Of a DNA stretch of 64,000 nucleotides, positions 49,040-63,070 are shown piece by piece (the stretch's first letter is position 1; each line of letters starts with the position of its first letter). The stretch covers positions 27,722,145-27,786,144 of the forward strand of contig OW028574.1 in assembly GCA_932294295.1 (NCBI GenBank), in the 5' to 3' direction. The position numbers and the translations under genes were made by a program. The notes beneath the pieces were generated by a model. The model saw only the letters and a list, made by a program, of their open reading frames with translations, made no database searches and was not told the DNA's origin. The stretch is from Alitta virens (taxonomy: Eukaryota > Annelida > Polychaeta > Phyllodocida > Nereididae).

Positions 49040-52000
49040 GCACAGCCAATGAGAGGAAGAGGACGAAGCGTGCATTATGATAACCAGGTGGGGCACTCGT
49101 GCGTAGCGGGGTCAAGGCCGTTGCAGAGAGCCAGGATGCTGACAAGAAAACCAACGACAACAACGCAACACCGAAGTGAAATACTCTATAGTAGCGTCAG
49201 GGAACGACGTGACACAGTTAAATTATCAAGAGTACACAGCCATGTAGGAAGTGCACTTAGCAGTGAGATGCCAGACTCACAGGCCGCGCCGATGAAGTAG
49301 TAAGGTAGGTGCACTTAGCACAGCCAATGAGAGGAAGAGGACGAAGCGTGCATTATGATAACCAGGTGGGGCACTCGAGCGTAGCGGGGTCAAGGCCGTT
49401 GCAGAGAGCCAGGATGCTGACAAGAAAACAAACGACAACAACGCAACACCGAAGTGAAATACTCTATAGTAGCGTCAGGGAACGACGTGACACAGTTAAA
49501 TTATCAAGAGTACACAGCCATGTAGGAAGTGCACTTAGCAGTGAGATGCCAGACTCAGAGACCGCGCCGATGAAGTAGTAAGTTAGGTCCACTTAGCACA
49601 GCCAATGAGAGGCAGAGGACGAAGCGTGCAATATGATAGCCACGTGGGGCACTCATGCGTAGCGGGGTCAAGGCCATTGTAGAGGGCCAGGATGCTGAAA
49701 AGAAAACTAACGACAACAACGCAACACCGAAATTAAATACTCTATAATAGCCTTTTGCAACGACGTGGCACAGTTAAATTATCAAAAGTACACACACAGC
49801 CATGTAGGAAGTGCACTAAGCAGTGAGATGCCAGACTCGCAGACCGCGCCGATTAAGTAGTAAGGTAGGTCCACTTGGCACAGCCAATGAGAGGCAGAGG
49901 ACGAAGCGTGCTTTATGATAGCCACGTGGGGCACTCGTGCGTAGCGGGGTCAAGGCCGTTGCAGAGAGCCAGGATGCTGACAAGAAAACAAACGACAACA
50001 ACGCAACACCGAAGTGAAATACTCTATAGTAGCGTCAGGGAACGACGTGGCACAGTTGAATTATCAAGAGTACACAAAAATGTAGGAAGTGCACTTAGCA
50101 GTGAGATGCCAGACTCACAGGCCGCGCCGATGAAGTAGTAAGTAAGGTCCACTTAGCACAGCCAATGAGAGGCAGAGGACGAAGCGTGCATTATGATAGC
50201 CATGTGGGGCACTCATGCGTAGCGGGGTCAAGGCCATTGTAGAGGGCCAGGATGCTGAAAAGAAAACTAACGACAACAACGCAACACCGAAGTTAAATAC
50301 TCTATAATAGCCTTTTGGAACGAAGTGGCACAGTTAAATTATCAAGAGTACACAGCCATGTAGGAAGTGCACTTAGCAGTGAGATGCCAGACTCACACAC
50401 CGCGCCGATTAAGCAGCAAGTTATGTCCACTTAGCACAGCCAATGAGAGGAAGAGGACGAAGCGTGCATTATGATAGCCATGTGGGGCACTCGTGCGTAG
50501 CGGGGTCAAGGCCGTTGGAGAGGGCCAGGATGCTGACAAGAAAACTAATGACAACAACGCAACACCGAAATTAAATACTCTATAATAGCCTTTTGGAACG
50601 AAGTGGCACAGTTAAATTATCAAGAGTACACAGCCATGTAGGAAGTGCACTTAGCAGTGAGATGCCAGACTCACACACCGCGCCGATTAAGCAGCAAGTT
50701 ATGTCCACTTAGCACAGCCAATGAGAGGAAGAAAACGAAGCGTGCAATATGATAGCCACGTGGGGCAATCGTGCGTAGCGGTGTCAAGGCCGTTGTAGAG
50801 GGCCAGGATGCTGACAAGAAAACTAACGACAACAACGCGACACCAAAGTGAAACACTCTATAATAGCCTTATGTTAGTCACGTGGGGCACTCGTGCGTAG
50901 CGGGGTCAAGGCCGTTGTAGAGGGCCAGGATGCTGACAAGAAAACCAACGACAACAACGCAACACTAAAGTGAAATACTCTATAATAGCCTTATGGAATG
51001 ACGTGGCACAGTTAAATCATCAAGAGTACACACACACCCATGTAGGAAGTGCACTTAGCAGTGAGATGCCAGACTCACAGGCCGCGCCGATGAAGTAGTA
51101 AGGTAGGTGCACTTAGCACAGCCAATGAGAGGAAGAGGACGAAGCGTGCATTATGATAACCAGGTGGGGCACTCGTGCGTAGCGGGGTCAAGGCCGTTGC
51201 AGAGAGCCAGGATGCTGACAAGAAAACCAACGACAACAACGCAACACCGAAGTGAAATACTCTATAGTAGCGTCAGGGAACGACGTGACACAGTTAAATT
51301 ATCAAGAGTACACAGCCATGTAGGAAGTGCACTTAGCAGTGAGATGCCAGACTCACAGGCCGCGCCGATGAAGTAGTAAGGTAGGTGCACTTAGCACAGC
51401 CAATGAGAGGAAGAGGACGAAGCGTGCATTATGATAACCAGGTGGGGCACTCGAGCGTAGCGGGGTCAAGGCCGTTGCAGAGAGCCAGGATGCTGACAAG
51501 AAAACAAACGACAACAACGCAACACCGAAGTGAAATACTCTATAGTAGCGTCAGGGAACGACGTGACACAGTTAAATTATCAAGAGTACACAGCCATGTA
51601 GGAAGTGCACTTAGCAGTGAGATGCCAGACTCAGAGACCGCGCCGATGAAGTAGTAAGTTAGGTCCACTTAGCACAGCCAATGAGAGGCAGAGGACGAAG
51701 CGTGCAATATGATAGCCACGTGGGGCACTCATGCGTAGCGGGGTCAAGGCCATTGTAGAGGGCCAGGATGCTGAAAAGAAAACTAACGACAACAACGCAA
51801 CACCGAAATTAAATACTCTATAATAGCCTTTTGCAACGACGTGGCACAGTTAAATTATCAAAAGTACACACACAGCCATGTAGGAAGTGCACTAAGCAGT
51901 GAGATGCCAGACTCGCAGACCGCGCCGATTAAGTAGTAAGGTAGGTCCACTTGGCACAGCCAATGAGAGGCAGAGGACGAAGCGTGCTTTATGATAGCCA

Positions 52001-52912
52001 CGTGGGGCACTCGTGCGTAGCGGGGTCAAGGCCGTTGCAGAGAGCCAGGATGCTGACAAGAAAACAAACGACAACAACGCAACACCGAAGTGAAATACTC
52101 TATAGTAGCGTCAGGGAACGACGTGGCACAGTTGAATTATCAAGAGTACACAAAAATGTAGGAAGTGCACTTAGCAGTGAGATGCCAGACTCACAGGCCG
52201 CGCCGATGAAGTAGTAAGTAAGGTCCACTTAGCACAGCCAATGAGAGGCAGAGGACGAAGCGTGCATTATGATAGCCATGTGGGGCACTCGTGCGTAGCG
52301 GGGTCAAGGCCGTTGGAGAGGGCCAGGATGCTGACAAGAAAACTAATGACAACAACGCAACACCGAAGTTAAATACTCTATAATAGCCTTTTGGAACGAA
52401 GTGGCACAGTTAAATTATCAAGATTACACAGCCATGTAGGAAGTGCACTTAGCAGTGAGATGCCAGACTCACACACCGCGCCGATTAAGCAGCAAGTTAT
52501 GTCCACTTAGCACAGCCAATGAGAGGAAGAAAACGAAGCGTGCAATATGATAGCCACGTGGGGCAATCGTGCGTAGCGGTGTCAAGGCCGTTGTAGAGGG
52601 CCAGGATGCTGACAAGAAAACTAACGACAACAACGCGACACCAAAGTGAAACACTCTATAATAGCCTTATGTTAGTCACGTGGGGCACTCGTGCGTAGCG
52701 GGGTCAAGGCCGTTGTAGAGGGCCAGGATGCTGACAAGAAACCAACGACAACAACGCAACACTAAAGTGAAATACTCTATAATAGCCTTATGGAATGACG
52801 TGGCACAGTTAAATCATCAAGAGTACACACACACCCATGTAGGAAGTGCACTTAGCAGTGAGATGCCAGACTCACAGGCCGCGCCGATGAAGTAGTAAGG
52901 TAGGTGCACTTA
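49040..52912 (+). repeat. Blocks Y3 (2076 bp) and Y4 (1797 bp, one unit short)
   Basis: Y3 (49040-51115) has the seven Y units but a 404-bp e. Y4 (51116-52912) has only six: the d/b/d mosaic is absent, and its e unit is 403 bp with a 3-A run at 52739-52741. The missing unit explains the 277-bp difference between successive X spacings (7630 and 7353). Confidence 0.86.
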
Positions 52913-55900
52913 GCACAGCCAATGAGAGGAAGAGGACGAAGCGTGCATTATGATAACCAGGTGGGGCACTCGTGCGTAGCGGGGTCAAGGCCGTTGCAGA
53001 GAGCCAGGATGCTGACAAGAAAAAACCAACGACAACAACGCAACACCGAAGTGAAATACTCTATAGTAGCGTCAGGGAACGACGTGACACAGTTAAATTA
53101 TCAAGAGTACACAGCCATGTAGGAAGTGCACTTAGCAGTGAGATGCCAGACTCACAGGCCGCGCCGATGAAGTAGTAAGGTAGGTGCACTTAGCACAGCC
53201 AATGAGAGGAAGAGGACGAAGCGTGCATTATGATAACCAGGTGGGGCACTCGAGCGTAGCGGGGTCAAGGCCGTTGCAGAGAGCCAGGATGCTGACAAGA
53301 AAACAAACGACAACAACGCAACACCGAAGTTAAATACTCTATAATAGCCTTTTGCAACGACGTGGCACAGTTAAATTATCAAAAGTACACACACAGCCAT
53401 GTAGGAAGTGCACTAAGCAGTGAGATGCCAGACTCGCAGACCGCGCCGATTAAGTAGTAAGGTAGGTCCACTTGGCACAGCCAATGAGAGGCAGAGGACG
53501 AAGCGTGCATTATGATAGCCACGTGGGGCACTCGTGCGTAGCGGGGTCAAGGCCGTTGCAGAGAGCCAGGATGCTGACAAGAAAACAAACGACAACAACG
53601 CAACACCGAAGTGAAATACTCTATAGTAGCGTCAGGGAACGACGTGGCACAGTTGAATTATCAAGAGTACACAAAAATGTAGGAAGTGCACTTAGCAGTG
53701 AGATGCCAGACTCACAGGCCGCGCCGATGAAGTAGTAAGTAAGGTCCACTTAGCACAGCCAATGAGAGGCAGAGGACGAAGCGTGCATTATGATAGCCAT
53801 GTGGGGCACTCGTGCGTAGCGGGGTCAAGGCCGTTGTAGAGGGCCAGGATGCTGACAAGAAAACTAACGACAACAACGCGACACCAAAGTGAAACACTCT
53901 ATAATAGCCTTATGTTAGTCACTTGGGGCTCTCGTGCGTAGCGGGGTCAAGGCCGTTGTAGAGGGCCAGGATGCTGACAAGAAAACCAACGACAACAACG
54001 CAACACTAAAGTGAAATACTCTATAATAGCCTTATGGAATGACGTGGCACAGTTAAATTATCAAGAGTACACAGCCATGTAGGAAGTGCACTTAGCAGTG
54101 AGATGCCAGACTCAGAGACCGCGCCGATGAAGTAGTAAGTTAGGTCCGCTTAACACAGCCAATGAGAGGCAGAGGACGAAGCGTGCAATATGATAGCCAC
54201 GTGGGGCACTCATGCGTAGCGGGGTCAAGGCCATTGTAGAGGGCCAGGATGCTGAAAAGAAAACTAACGACAACAACGCAACACCGAAGTTAAATACTCT
54301 ATAATAGCCTTTTGCAACGACGTGGCACAGTTAAATTATCAAAAGTACACACACAGCCATGTAGGAAGTGCACTAAGCAGTGAGATGCCAGACTCGCAGA
54401 CCGCGCCGATTAAGTAGTAAGGTAGGTCCACTTGGCACAGCCAATGAGAGGCAGAGGACGAAGCGTGCATTATGATAGCCACGTGGGGCACTCGTGCGTA
54501 GCGGGGTCAAGGCCGTTGCAGAGAGCCAGGATGCTGACAAGAAAACAAACGACAACAACGCAACACCGAAGTGAAATACTCTATAGTAGCGTCAGGGAAC
54601 GACGTGACACAGTAAAATTATCAAGAGTACACAGCCATGTAGGAAGTGCACTTAGCAGTGAGATGCCAGACTCACAGACCGCGCCGATGAAGTAGTAAGT
54701 TAGGTCCACTTAGCACAGCCAATGAGAGACAGAGGACGAAGCTTGCAGTATGATAGCTACGTGGGGCACTCGTGCGTTGCGGGGTGAAGGCCGATGTAGA
54801 GGGCCAGGATGCTGACAAGAAAACTAACGACAACAACGCAACAATAAAGTGAAATACTCTATAATAGCCTTATAGAATGACGTGGCACAGTTAAATTATC
54901 AAGAGTACACAGCCATGTAGGAAGTGCACTAAGCAGTGAGATGCCAGACTCACAGACCGCGCCGATTAAGTAGTAAGGTAGGTCCACTTGGCACAGCCAA
55001 TCAGAGGCAGAGGACGTAGCGTGCATTATGATAGCCACGTGGGGCACTCGTGCGTAGCGGGGTCAAGGCCGTTGCAGAGGGAAGTGCACTTAGCAGTGAG
55101 ATGCCAGACTCACAGGCCGCGCCGATGAAGTAGTAAGTTAGGTCCGCTTAACACAGCCAATGAGAGGCAGAGGACGAAGCGTGCAATATGATAGCCACGT
55201 GGGGCACTCATGCGTAGCGGGGTCAAGGCCATTGTAGAGGGCCAGGATGCTGAAAAGAAAACTAACGACAACAACGCAACACCGAAGTTAAATACTCTAT
55301 AATAGCCTTTTGCAACGACGTGGCACAGTTAAATTATCAAAAGTACACACACAGCCATGTAGGAAGTGCACTAAGCAGTGAGATGCCAGACTCGCAGACC
55401 GCGCCGATTAAGTAGTAAGGTAGGTCCACTTGGCACAGCCAATGAGAGGCAGAGGACGAAGCGTGCATTATGATAGCCACGTGGGGCACTCGTGCGTAGC
55501 GGGGTCAAGGCCGTTGCAGAGAGCCAGGATGCTGACAAGAAAACAAACGACAACAACGCAACACCGAAGTGAAATACTCTATAGTAGCGTCAGGGAACGA
55601 CGTGGCACAGTTGAATTATCAAGAGTACACAAAAATGTAGGAAGTGCACTTAGCAGTGAGATGCCAGACTCACAGGCCGCGCCGATGAAGTAGTAAGTAA
55701 GGTCCACTTAGCACAGCCAATGAGAGGCAGAGGACGAAGCGTGCATTATGATAGCCATGTGGGGCACTCGTGCGTAGCGGGGTCAAGGCCGTTGGAGAGG
55801 GCCAGGATGCTGACAAGAAAACTAATGACAACAACGCAACACCGAAGTTAAATACTCTATAATAGCCTTTTGGAACGAAGTGGCACAGTTAAATTATCAA

Positions 55901-56392
55901 GAGTACACAGCCATGTAGGAAGTGCACTTAGCAGTGAGATGCCAGACTCACACACCGCGCCGATTAAGCAGCAAGTTATGTCCACTTAGCACAGCCAATG
56001 AGAGGAAGAAAACGAAGCGTGCAATATGATAGCCACGTGGGGCAATCGTGCGTAGCGGTGTCAAGGCCGTTGTAGAGGGCCAGGATGCTGACAAGAAAAC
56101 TAACGACAACAACGCGACACCAAAGTGAAACACTCTATAATAGCCTTATGTTAGTCACGTGGGGCACTCGTGCGTAGCGGGGTCAAGGCCGTTGTAGAGG
56201 GCCAGGATGCTGACAAGAAAACCAACGACAACAACGCAACACTAAAGTGAAATACTCTATAATAGCCTTATGGAATGACGTGGCACAGTTAAATCATCAA
56301 GAGTACACACACACCCATGTAGGAAGTGCACTTAGCAGTGAGATGCCAGACTCACAGGCCGCGCCGATGAAGTAGTAAGGTAGGTGCACTTA
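52913..56392 (+). repeat. Block X3 (3480 bp)
   Basis: Same twelve units as X1 and X2. It shares ggggctctcg (here preceded by a private acttgggg near 53921) but has the ordinary aaatactctata and gtgcacttagcag where X1 and X2 are changed. X1 and X2 are therefore closer to each other than to X3. Confidence 0.87.
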
Positions 56393-59300
56393 GCACAGCC
56401 AATGAGAGGAAGAGGACGAAGCGTGCATTATGATAACCAGGTGGGGCACTCGTGCGTAGCGGGGTCAAGGCCGTTGCAGAGAGCCAGGATGCTGACAAGA
56501 AAACCAACGACAACAACGCAACACCGAAGTGAAATACTCTATAGTAGCGTCAGGGAACGACGTGACACAGTTAAATTATCAAGAGTACACAGCCATGTAG
56601 GAAGTGCACTTAGCAGTGAGATGCCAGACTCACAGGCCGCGCCGATGAAGTAGTAAGGTAGGTGCACTTAGCACAGCCAATGAGAGGAAGAGGACGAAGC
56701 GTGCATTATGATAACCAGGTGGGGCACTCGAGCGTAGCGGGGTCAAGGCCGTTGCAGAGAGCCAGGATGCTGACAAGAAAACAAACGACAACAACGCAAC
56801 ACCGAAGTGAAATACTCTATGGTAGCGTCAGGGAACGACGTGACACAGTTAAATTATCAAGAGTACACAGCCATGTAGGAAGTGCACTTAGCAGTGAGAT
56901 GCCAGACTCAGAGACCGCGCCGATGAAGTAGTAAGTTAGGTCCACTTAGCACAGCCAATGAGAGGCAGAGGACGAAGCGTGCAATATGATAGCCACGTGG
57001 GGCACTCATGCGTAGCGGGGTCAAGGCCATTGTAGAGGGCCAGGATGCTGAAAAGAAAACTAACGACAACAACGCAACACCGAAATTAAATACTCTATAA
57101 TAGCCTTTTGCAACGACGTGGCACAGTTAAATTATCAAAAGTACACACACAGCCATGTAGGAAGTGCACTAAGCAGTGAGATGCCAGACTCGCAGACCGC
57201 GCCGATTAAGTAGTAAGGTAGGTCCACTTGGCACAGCCAATGAGAGGCAGAGGACGAAGCGTGCTTTATGATAGCCACGTGGGGCACTCGTGCGTAGCGG
57301 GGTCAAGGCCGTTGCAGAGAGCCAGGATGCTGACAAGAAAACAAACGACAACAACGCAACACCGAAGTGAAATACTCTATAGTAGCGTCAGGGAACGACG
57401 TGGCACAGTTGAATTATTAAGAGTACACAAAAATGTAGGAAGTGCACTTAGCAGTGAGATGCCAGACTCACAGGCCGCGCCGATGAAGTAGTAAGTAAGG
57501 TCCACTTAGCACAGCCAATGAGAGGCAGAGGACGAAGCGTGCATTATGATAGCCATGTGGGGCACTCGTGCGTAGCGGGGTCAAGGCCGTTGTAGAGGGC
57601 CAGGATGCTGACAAGAAAACTAACGACAACAACGCGACACCAAAGTGAAACACTCTATAATAGCCTTATGTTAGTCACGTGGGGCACTCGTGCGTAGCGG
57701 GGTCAAGGCCGTTGTAGAGGGCCAGGATGCTGACAAGAAAACCAACGACAACAACGCAACACTAAAGTGAAATACTCTATAATAGCCTTATGGAATGACG
57801 TGGCACAGTTAAATCATCAAGAGTACACACACACCCATGTAGGAAGTGCACTTAGCAGTGAGATGCCAGACTCACAGGCCGCGCCGATGAAGTAGTAAGG
57901 TAGGTGCACTTAGCACAGCCAATGAGAGGAAGAGGACGAAGCGTGCATTATGATAACCAGGTGGGGCACTCGTGCGTAGCGGGGTCAAGGCCGTTGCAGA
58001 GAGCCAGGATGCTGACAAGAAAACAAACGACAACAACGCAACACCGAAGTGAAATACTCTATAGTAGCGTCAGGGAACGACGTGACACAGTTAAATTATC
58101 AAGAGTACACAGCCATGTAGGAAGTGCACTTAGCAGTGAGATGCCAGACTCAGAGACCGCGCCGATGAAGTAGTAAGTTAGGTCCACTTAGCACAGCCAA
58201 TGAGAGACAGAGGACGAAGCGTGCAGTATGATAGCTACGTGGGGCACTCTTGCGTTGCGGGGTCAAGGCCGATGTAGAGGGCCAGGATGCTGACAAGAAA
58301 ACAAACGACAACAACGCAACACCGAAGTTAAATACTCTATAATAGCCTTTTAGAACGAAGTGGCCCAGTTAAATTATCAAGAGTACACAGTCATGTAGGA
58401 AGTGCACTTAGGAGTGAGATGCCAGACTCACAGACCGCGCCGATTAAGCAGCATGTTATGTCCACTTGGCACAGCCAATGAGAGGAAGAGGACGAAGCGT
58501 GCAATATGATAGCCACGAGGGGCACTCGTGCGTAGCGGTGTCAAGGCCGTTGTAGAGGGCCAGGATGCTGACAAGAAAACTAACGACAACAACGCGACAC
58601 TAAAGTGAAACACTCTATAATAGCCTTATGTTAGTCACGTGGGGCACTCGTGCGTAGCGGGGTCAAGGCCGTTGTAGAGGGCCAGGATGCTGACAAGAAA
58701 ACCAACGACAACAACGCAACACTAAAGTGAAATACTCTATAATAGCCTTATAGAATGACGTGGCACAGTTAAATTATCAAGAGTACACAGCCATGTAGGA
58801 AGTGCACTAAGCAGTGAGATGCCAGACTCACAGACCGCGCCGATTAAGTAGTAAGGTAGGTCCACTTAGCACAGCCAATCAGAGGCAGAGGACGAAGCGT
58901 GCATTATGATAGCCACGTGGGGCACTCGTGCGTAGCGGGGTCAAGGCCGTTGGAGAGGGAAGTGCACTTAGCAGTGAGATGCCAGACTCACAGGCCGCGC
59001 CGATGAAGTAGTAAGTTAGGTCCGCTTAACACAGCCAATGAGAGGCAGAGGACGAAGCGTGCAATATGATAGCCACGTGGGGCACTCTTGCGTTGCGGGG
59101 TCAAGGCCGATGTAGAGGGCCAGGATGCTGACAAGAAAACTAACGACAACAACGCAACACCGAAGTTAAATACTCTATAATAGCCTTTTAGAACGAAGTG
59201 GCCCAGTTAAATTATCAAGAGTACACAGTCATGTAGGAAGTGCACTTAGGAGTGAGATGCCAGACTCACAGACCGCGCCGATTAAGCAGCATGTTATGTC

Positions 59301-59710
59301 CACTTGGCACAGCCAATGAGAGGAAGAGGACGAAGCGTGCAATATGATAGCCACGAGGGGCACTCGTGCGTAGCGGTGTCAAGGCCGTTGTAGAGGGCCA
59401 GGATGCTGACAAGAAAACTAACGACAACAACGCGACACTAAAGTGAAACACTCTATAATAGCCTTATGTTAGTCACGTGGGGCACTCGTGCGTAGCGGGG
59501 TCAAGGCCGTTGTAGAGGGCCAGGATGCTGACAAGAAAACCAACGACAACAACGCAACACCGAAGTTAAATACTCTATAATAGCCTTTTGGAACGACGTG
59601 GCACAGTTAAATTATCAAGAGTACACACACAGCCATGTAGGAAGTGCACTTAGCAGTGAGATGCCAGACTCACAGGCCGCGCCGATGAAGTAGTAAGGTA
59701 GGTGCACTTA
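56393..59710 (+). repeat. 3318-bp block matching 6085-9398
   Basis: Units are a, a2, b, c, e'', a2-like, f/d hybrid, h (400), s, b/f hybrid and a long unit. Positions correspond to 6085 onward at a constant offset of 50308 bp up to about 59563. There the long unit switches from actaaagtg to accgaagttaaa and cttttggaacgacg, a type g rear, so this last unit is 404 bp instead of 400. Confidence 0.86.
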
Positions 59711-61112
59711 GCACAGCCAATGAGAGGAAGAGGACGAAGCATGCATTATGATAACCACGTGGGGCACTCGTGCGTAGCGGGGTCAAGGCCGTTGCAGAGA
59801 GCCAGGATGCTGACAAGAAAACAAACGACAACAACGCAACACCGAAGTGAAATACTCTATAGTAGCGTCAGGGAACGACGTGACACAGTAAAATTATCAA
59901 GAGTACACAGCCATGTAGGAAGTGCACTTAGCAGTGAGATGCCAGACTCACAGACCGCGCCGATGAAGTAGTAAGTTAGGTCCACTTAGCACAGCCAATG
60001 AGAGATAGAGGACGAAGCGTGCAGTATGATAGCTACGTGGGGCACTCGTGCGTTGCGGGGTGAAGGCCGATGTAGAGGGCCAGGATGCTGACAAGAAAAC
60101 TAACGACAACAACGCAACAATAAAGTGAAATACTCTGTAATAGCCTTATAGAATGACGTGGCACAGTTAAATTATCAAGAGTACACAGCCATGTAGGAAG
60201 TGCACTAAGCAGCGAGATGCCAGACTCACAGACCGCGCCGATTAAGTAGTAAGGTAGGTCCACTTGGCACAGCCAATCAGAGGCAGAGGACGAAGCGTGC
60301 ATTATGATAGCCACGTGGGGCACTCGTGCGTAGCGGGGTCAAGGCCGTTGCAGAGGGAAGTGCACTTAGCAGTGAGATGCCAGACTCACAGGCCGCGCCG
60401 ATGAAGTAGTAAGTTAGGTCCGCTTAACACAGCCAATGAGAGGCAGAGGACGAAGCGTGCAATATGATAGCCACGTGGGGCACTCATGCGTAGCGGGGTC
60501 AAGGCCGTTGTAGAGGGCCAGGATGCTGAAAAGAAAACTAACGACAACAACGCAACACCGAAGTTAAATACTCTATAATAGCCTTTTGCAACGACGTGGC
60601 ACAGTTAAATTATCAAAAGTACACACACAGCCATGTAGGAAGTGCACTAAGCAGTGAGATGCCAGACTCGCAGACCGCGCCGATTAAGTAGTAAGGTAGG
60701 TCCACTTAGCACAGCCAATGAGAGGCAGAGGACGAAGCGTGCATTATGATAGCCATGTGGGGCACTCGTGCGTAGCGGGGTCAAGGCCGTTGTAGAGGGC
60801 CAGGATGCTGACAAGAAAACTAACGACAACAACGCGACACCAAAGTGAAACACTCTATAATAGCCTTATGTTAGTCACGTGGGGCACTCGTGCGTAGCGG
60901 GGTCAAGGCCGTTGTAGAGGGCCAGGATGCTGACAAGAAAACCAACGACAACAACGCAACACTAAAGTGAAATACTCTATAATAGCCTTATGGAATGACG
61001 TGGCACAGTTAAATCATCAAGAGTACACACACAGCCATGTAGGAAGTGCACTTAGCAGTGAGATGCCAGACTCACAGGCCGCGCCGATGAAGTAGTAAGG
61101 TAGGTGCACTTA
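59711..61112 (+). repeat. 1402-bp five-unit block a3-f-s-b-e''
   Basis: Same order and lengths as 2725-4126, at offset 56986. Private changes include gagatagagg near 60001 and ctctgtaatag near 60136. The latter removes a minus-strand stop, which lengthens an otherwise meaningless open frame (60033-60323) to 96 codons. Confidence 0.86.
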
Positions 61113-63070
61113 GCACAGCCAATGAGAGGAAGAGGACGAAGCGTGCATTATGATAACCAGGTGGGGCACTCGTGCGTAGCGGGGTCAAGGCCGTTGCAGA
61201 GAGCCAGGATGCTGACAAGAAAACAAACGACAACAACGCAACACCGAAGTGAAATACTCTATAGTAGCGTCAGGGAACGACGTGACACAGTAAAATTATC
61301 AAGAGTACACAGCCATGTAGGAAGTGCACTTAGCAGTGAGATGCCAGACTCACAGACCGCGCCGATGAAGTAGTAAGTTAGGTCCACTTAGCACAGCCAA
61401 TGAGAGACAGAGGACGAAGCGTGCAGTATGATAGCTACGTGGGGCACTCGTGCGTTGCGGGGTGAAGGCCGATGTAGAGGGCCAGGATGCTGACAAGAAA
61501 ACTAACGACAACAACGCAACAATAAAGTGAAATACTCTATAATAGCCTTATAGAATGACGTGGCACAGTTAAATTATCAAGAGTACACAGCCATGTAGGA
61601 AGTGCACTAAGCAGTGAGATGCCAGACTCACAGACCGCGCCGATTAAGTAGTAAGGTAGGTCCACTTGGCACAGCCAATCAGAGGCAGAGGACGAAGCGT
61701 GCATTATGATAGCCACGTGGGGCACTCGTGCGTAGCGGGGTCAAGGCCGTTGCAGAGGGAAGTGCACTTAGCAGTGAGATGCCAGACTCACAGGCCGCGC
61801 CGATGAAGTAGTAAGTTAGGTCCGCCTAACACAGCCAATGAGAGGCAGAGGACGAAGCGTGCAATATGATAGCCACGTGGGGCACTCATGCGTAGCGGGG
61901 TCAAGGCCATTGTAGAGGGCCAGGATGCTGAAAAGAAAACTAACGACAACAACGCAACACCGAAGTTAAATACTCTATAATAGCCTTTTGCAACGACGTG
62001 GCGCAGTTAAATTATCAAAAGTACACACACAGCCATGTAGGAAGTGCACTAAGCAGTGAGATGCCAGACTCGCAGACCGCGCCGATTAAGTAGTAAGGTA
62101 GGTCCACTTGGCACAGCCAATGAGAGGCAGAGGACGAAGCGTGCTTTATGATAGCCACGTGGGGCACTCGTGCGTAGCGGGGTCAAGGCCGTTGCAGAGA
62201 GCCAGGATGCTGACAAGAAAACAAACGACAACAACGCAACACCGAAGTGAAATACTCTATAGTAGCGTCAGGGAACGACGTGGCACAGTTGAATTATCAA
62301 GAGTACACAAAAATGTAGGAAGTGCACTTAGCAGTGAGATGCCAGACTCACAGGCCGCGCCGATGAAGTAGTAAGTAAGGTCCACTTAGCACAGCCAATG
62401 AGAGGCAGAGGACGAAGCGTGCATTATGATAGCCATGTGGGGCACTCGTGCGTAGCGGGGTCAAGGCCGTTGGAGAGGGCCAGGATGCTGACAAGAAAAC
62501 TAATGACAACAACGCAACACCGAAGTTAAATACTCTATAATAGCCTTTTGGAACGAAGTGGCACAGTTAAATTATCAAGAGTACACAGCCATGTAGGAAG
62601 TGCACTTAGCAGTGAGATGCCAGACTCACACACCGCGCCGATTAAGCAGCAAGTTATGTCCACTTAGCACAGCCAATGAGAGGAAGAGGACGAAGCGTGC
62701 AATATGATAGCCACGTGGGGCAATCGTGCGTAGCGGTGTCAAGGCCGTTGTAGAGGGCCAGGATGCTGACAAGAAAACTAACGACAACAACGCGACACCA
62801 AAGTGAAACACTCTATAATAGCCTTATGTTAGTCACGTGGGGCACTCGTGCGTAGCGGGGTCAAGGCCGTTGTAGAGGGCCAGGATGCTGACAAGAAAAC
62901 CAACGACAACAACGCAACACTAAAGTGAAATACTCTATAATAGCCTTATAGAATGACGTGGCACAGTTAAATCATCAAGAGTACACACACACCCATGTAG
63001 GAAGTGCACTTAGCAGTGAGATGCCAGACCCACAGACCGCGCCAATTAAGTAGTAAGTTAGGTCCACTTA
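61113..63070 (+). repeat. Canonical 1958-bp HOR
   Basis: Units are a-f-s-b-c-d-e starting at 61113, 61391, 61669, 61829, 62111, 62389 and 62667. Private changes are ggtccgcctaac near 61821 and gtggcgcag near 61999. Confidence 0.9.

Noticed and set aside
60033..60323. Longest open frame in the window (96 codons, minus strand)
   Set aside because: It is longer only because of a single private base change near 60136 that removes a stop present in all sister f units. This is an accident of one unit.
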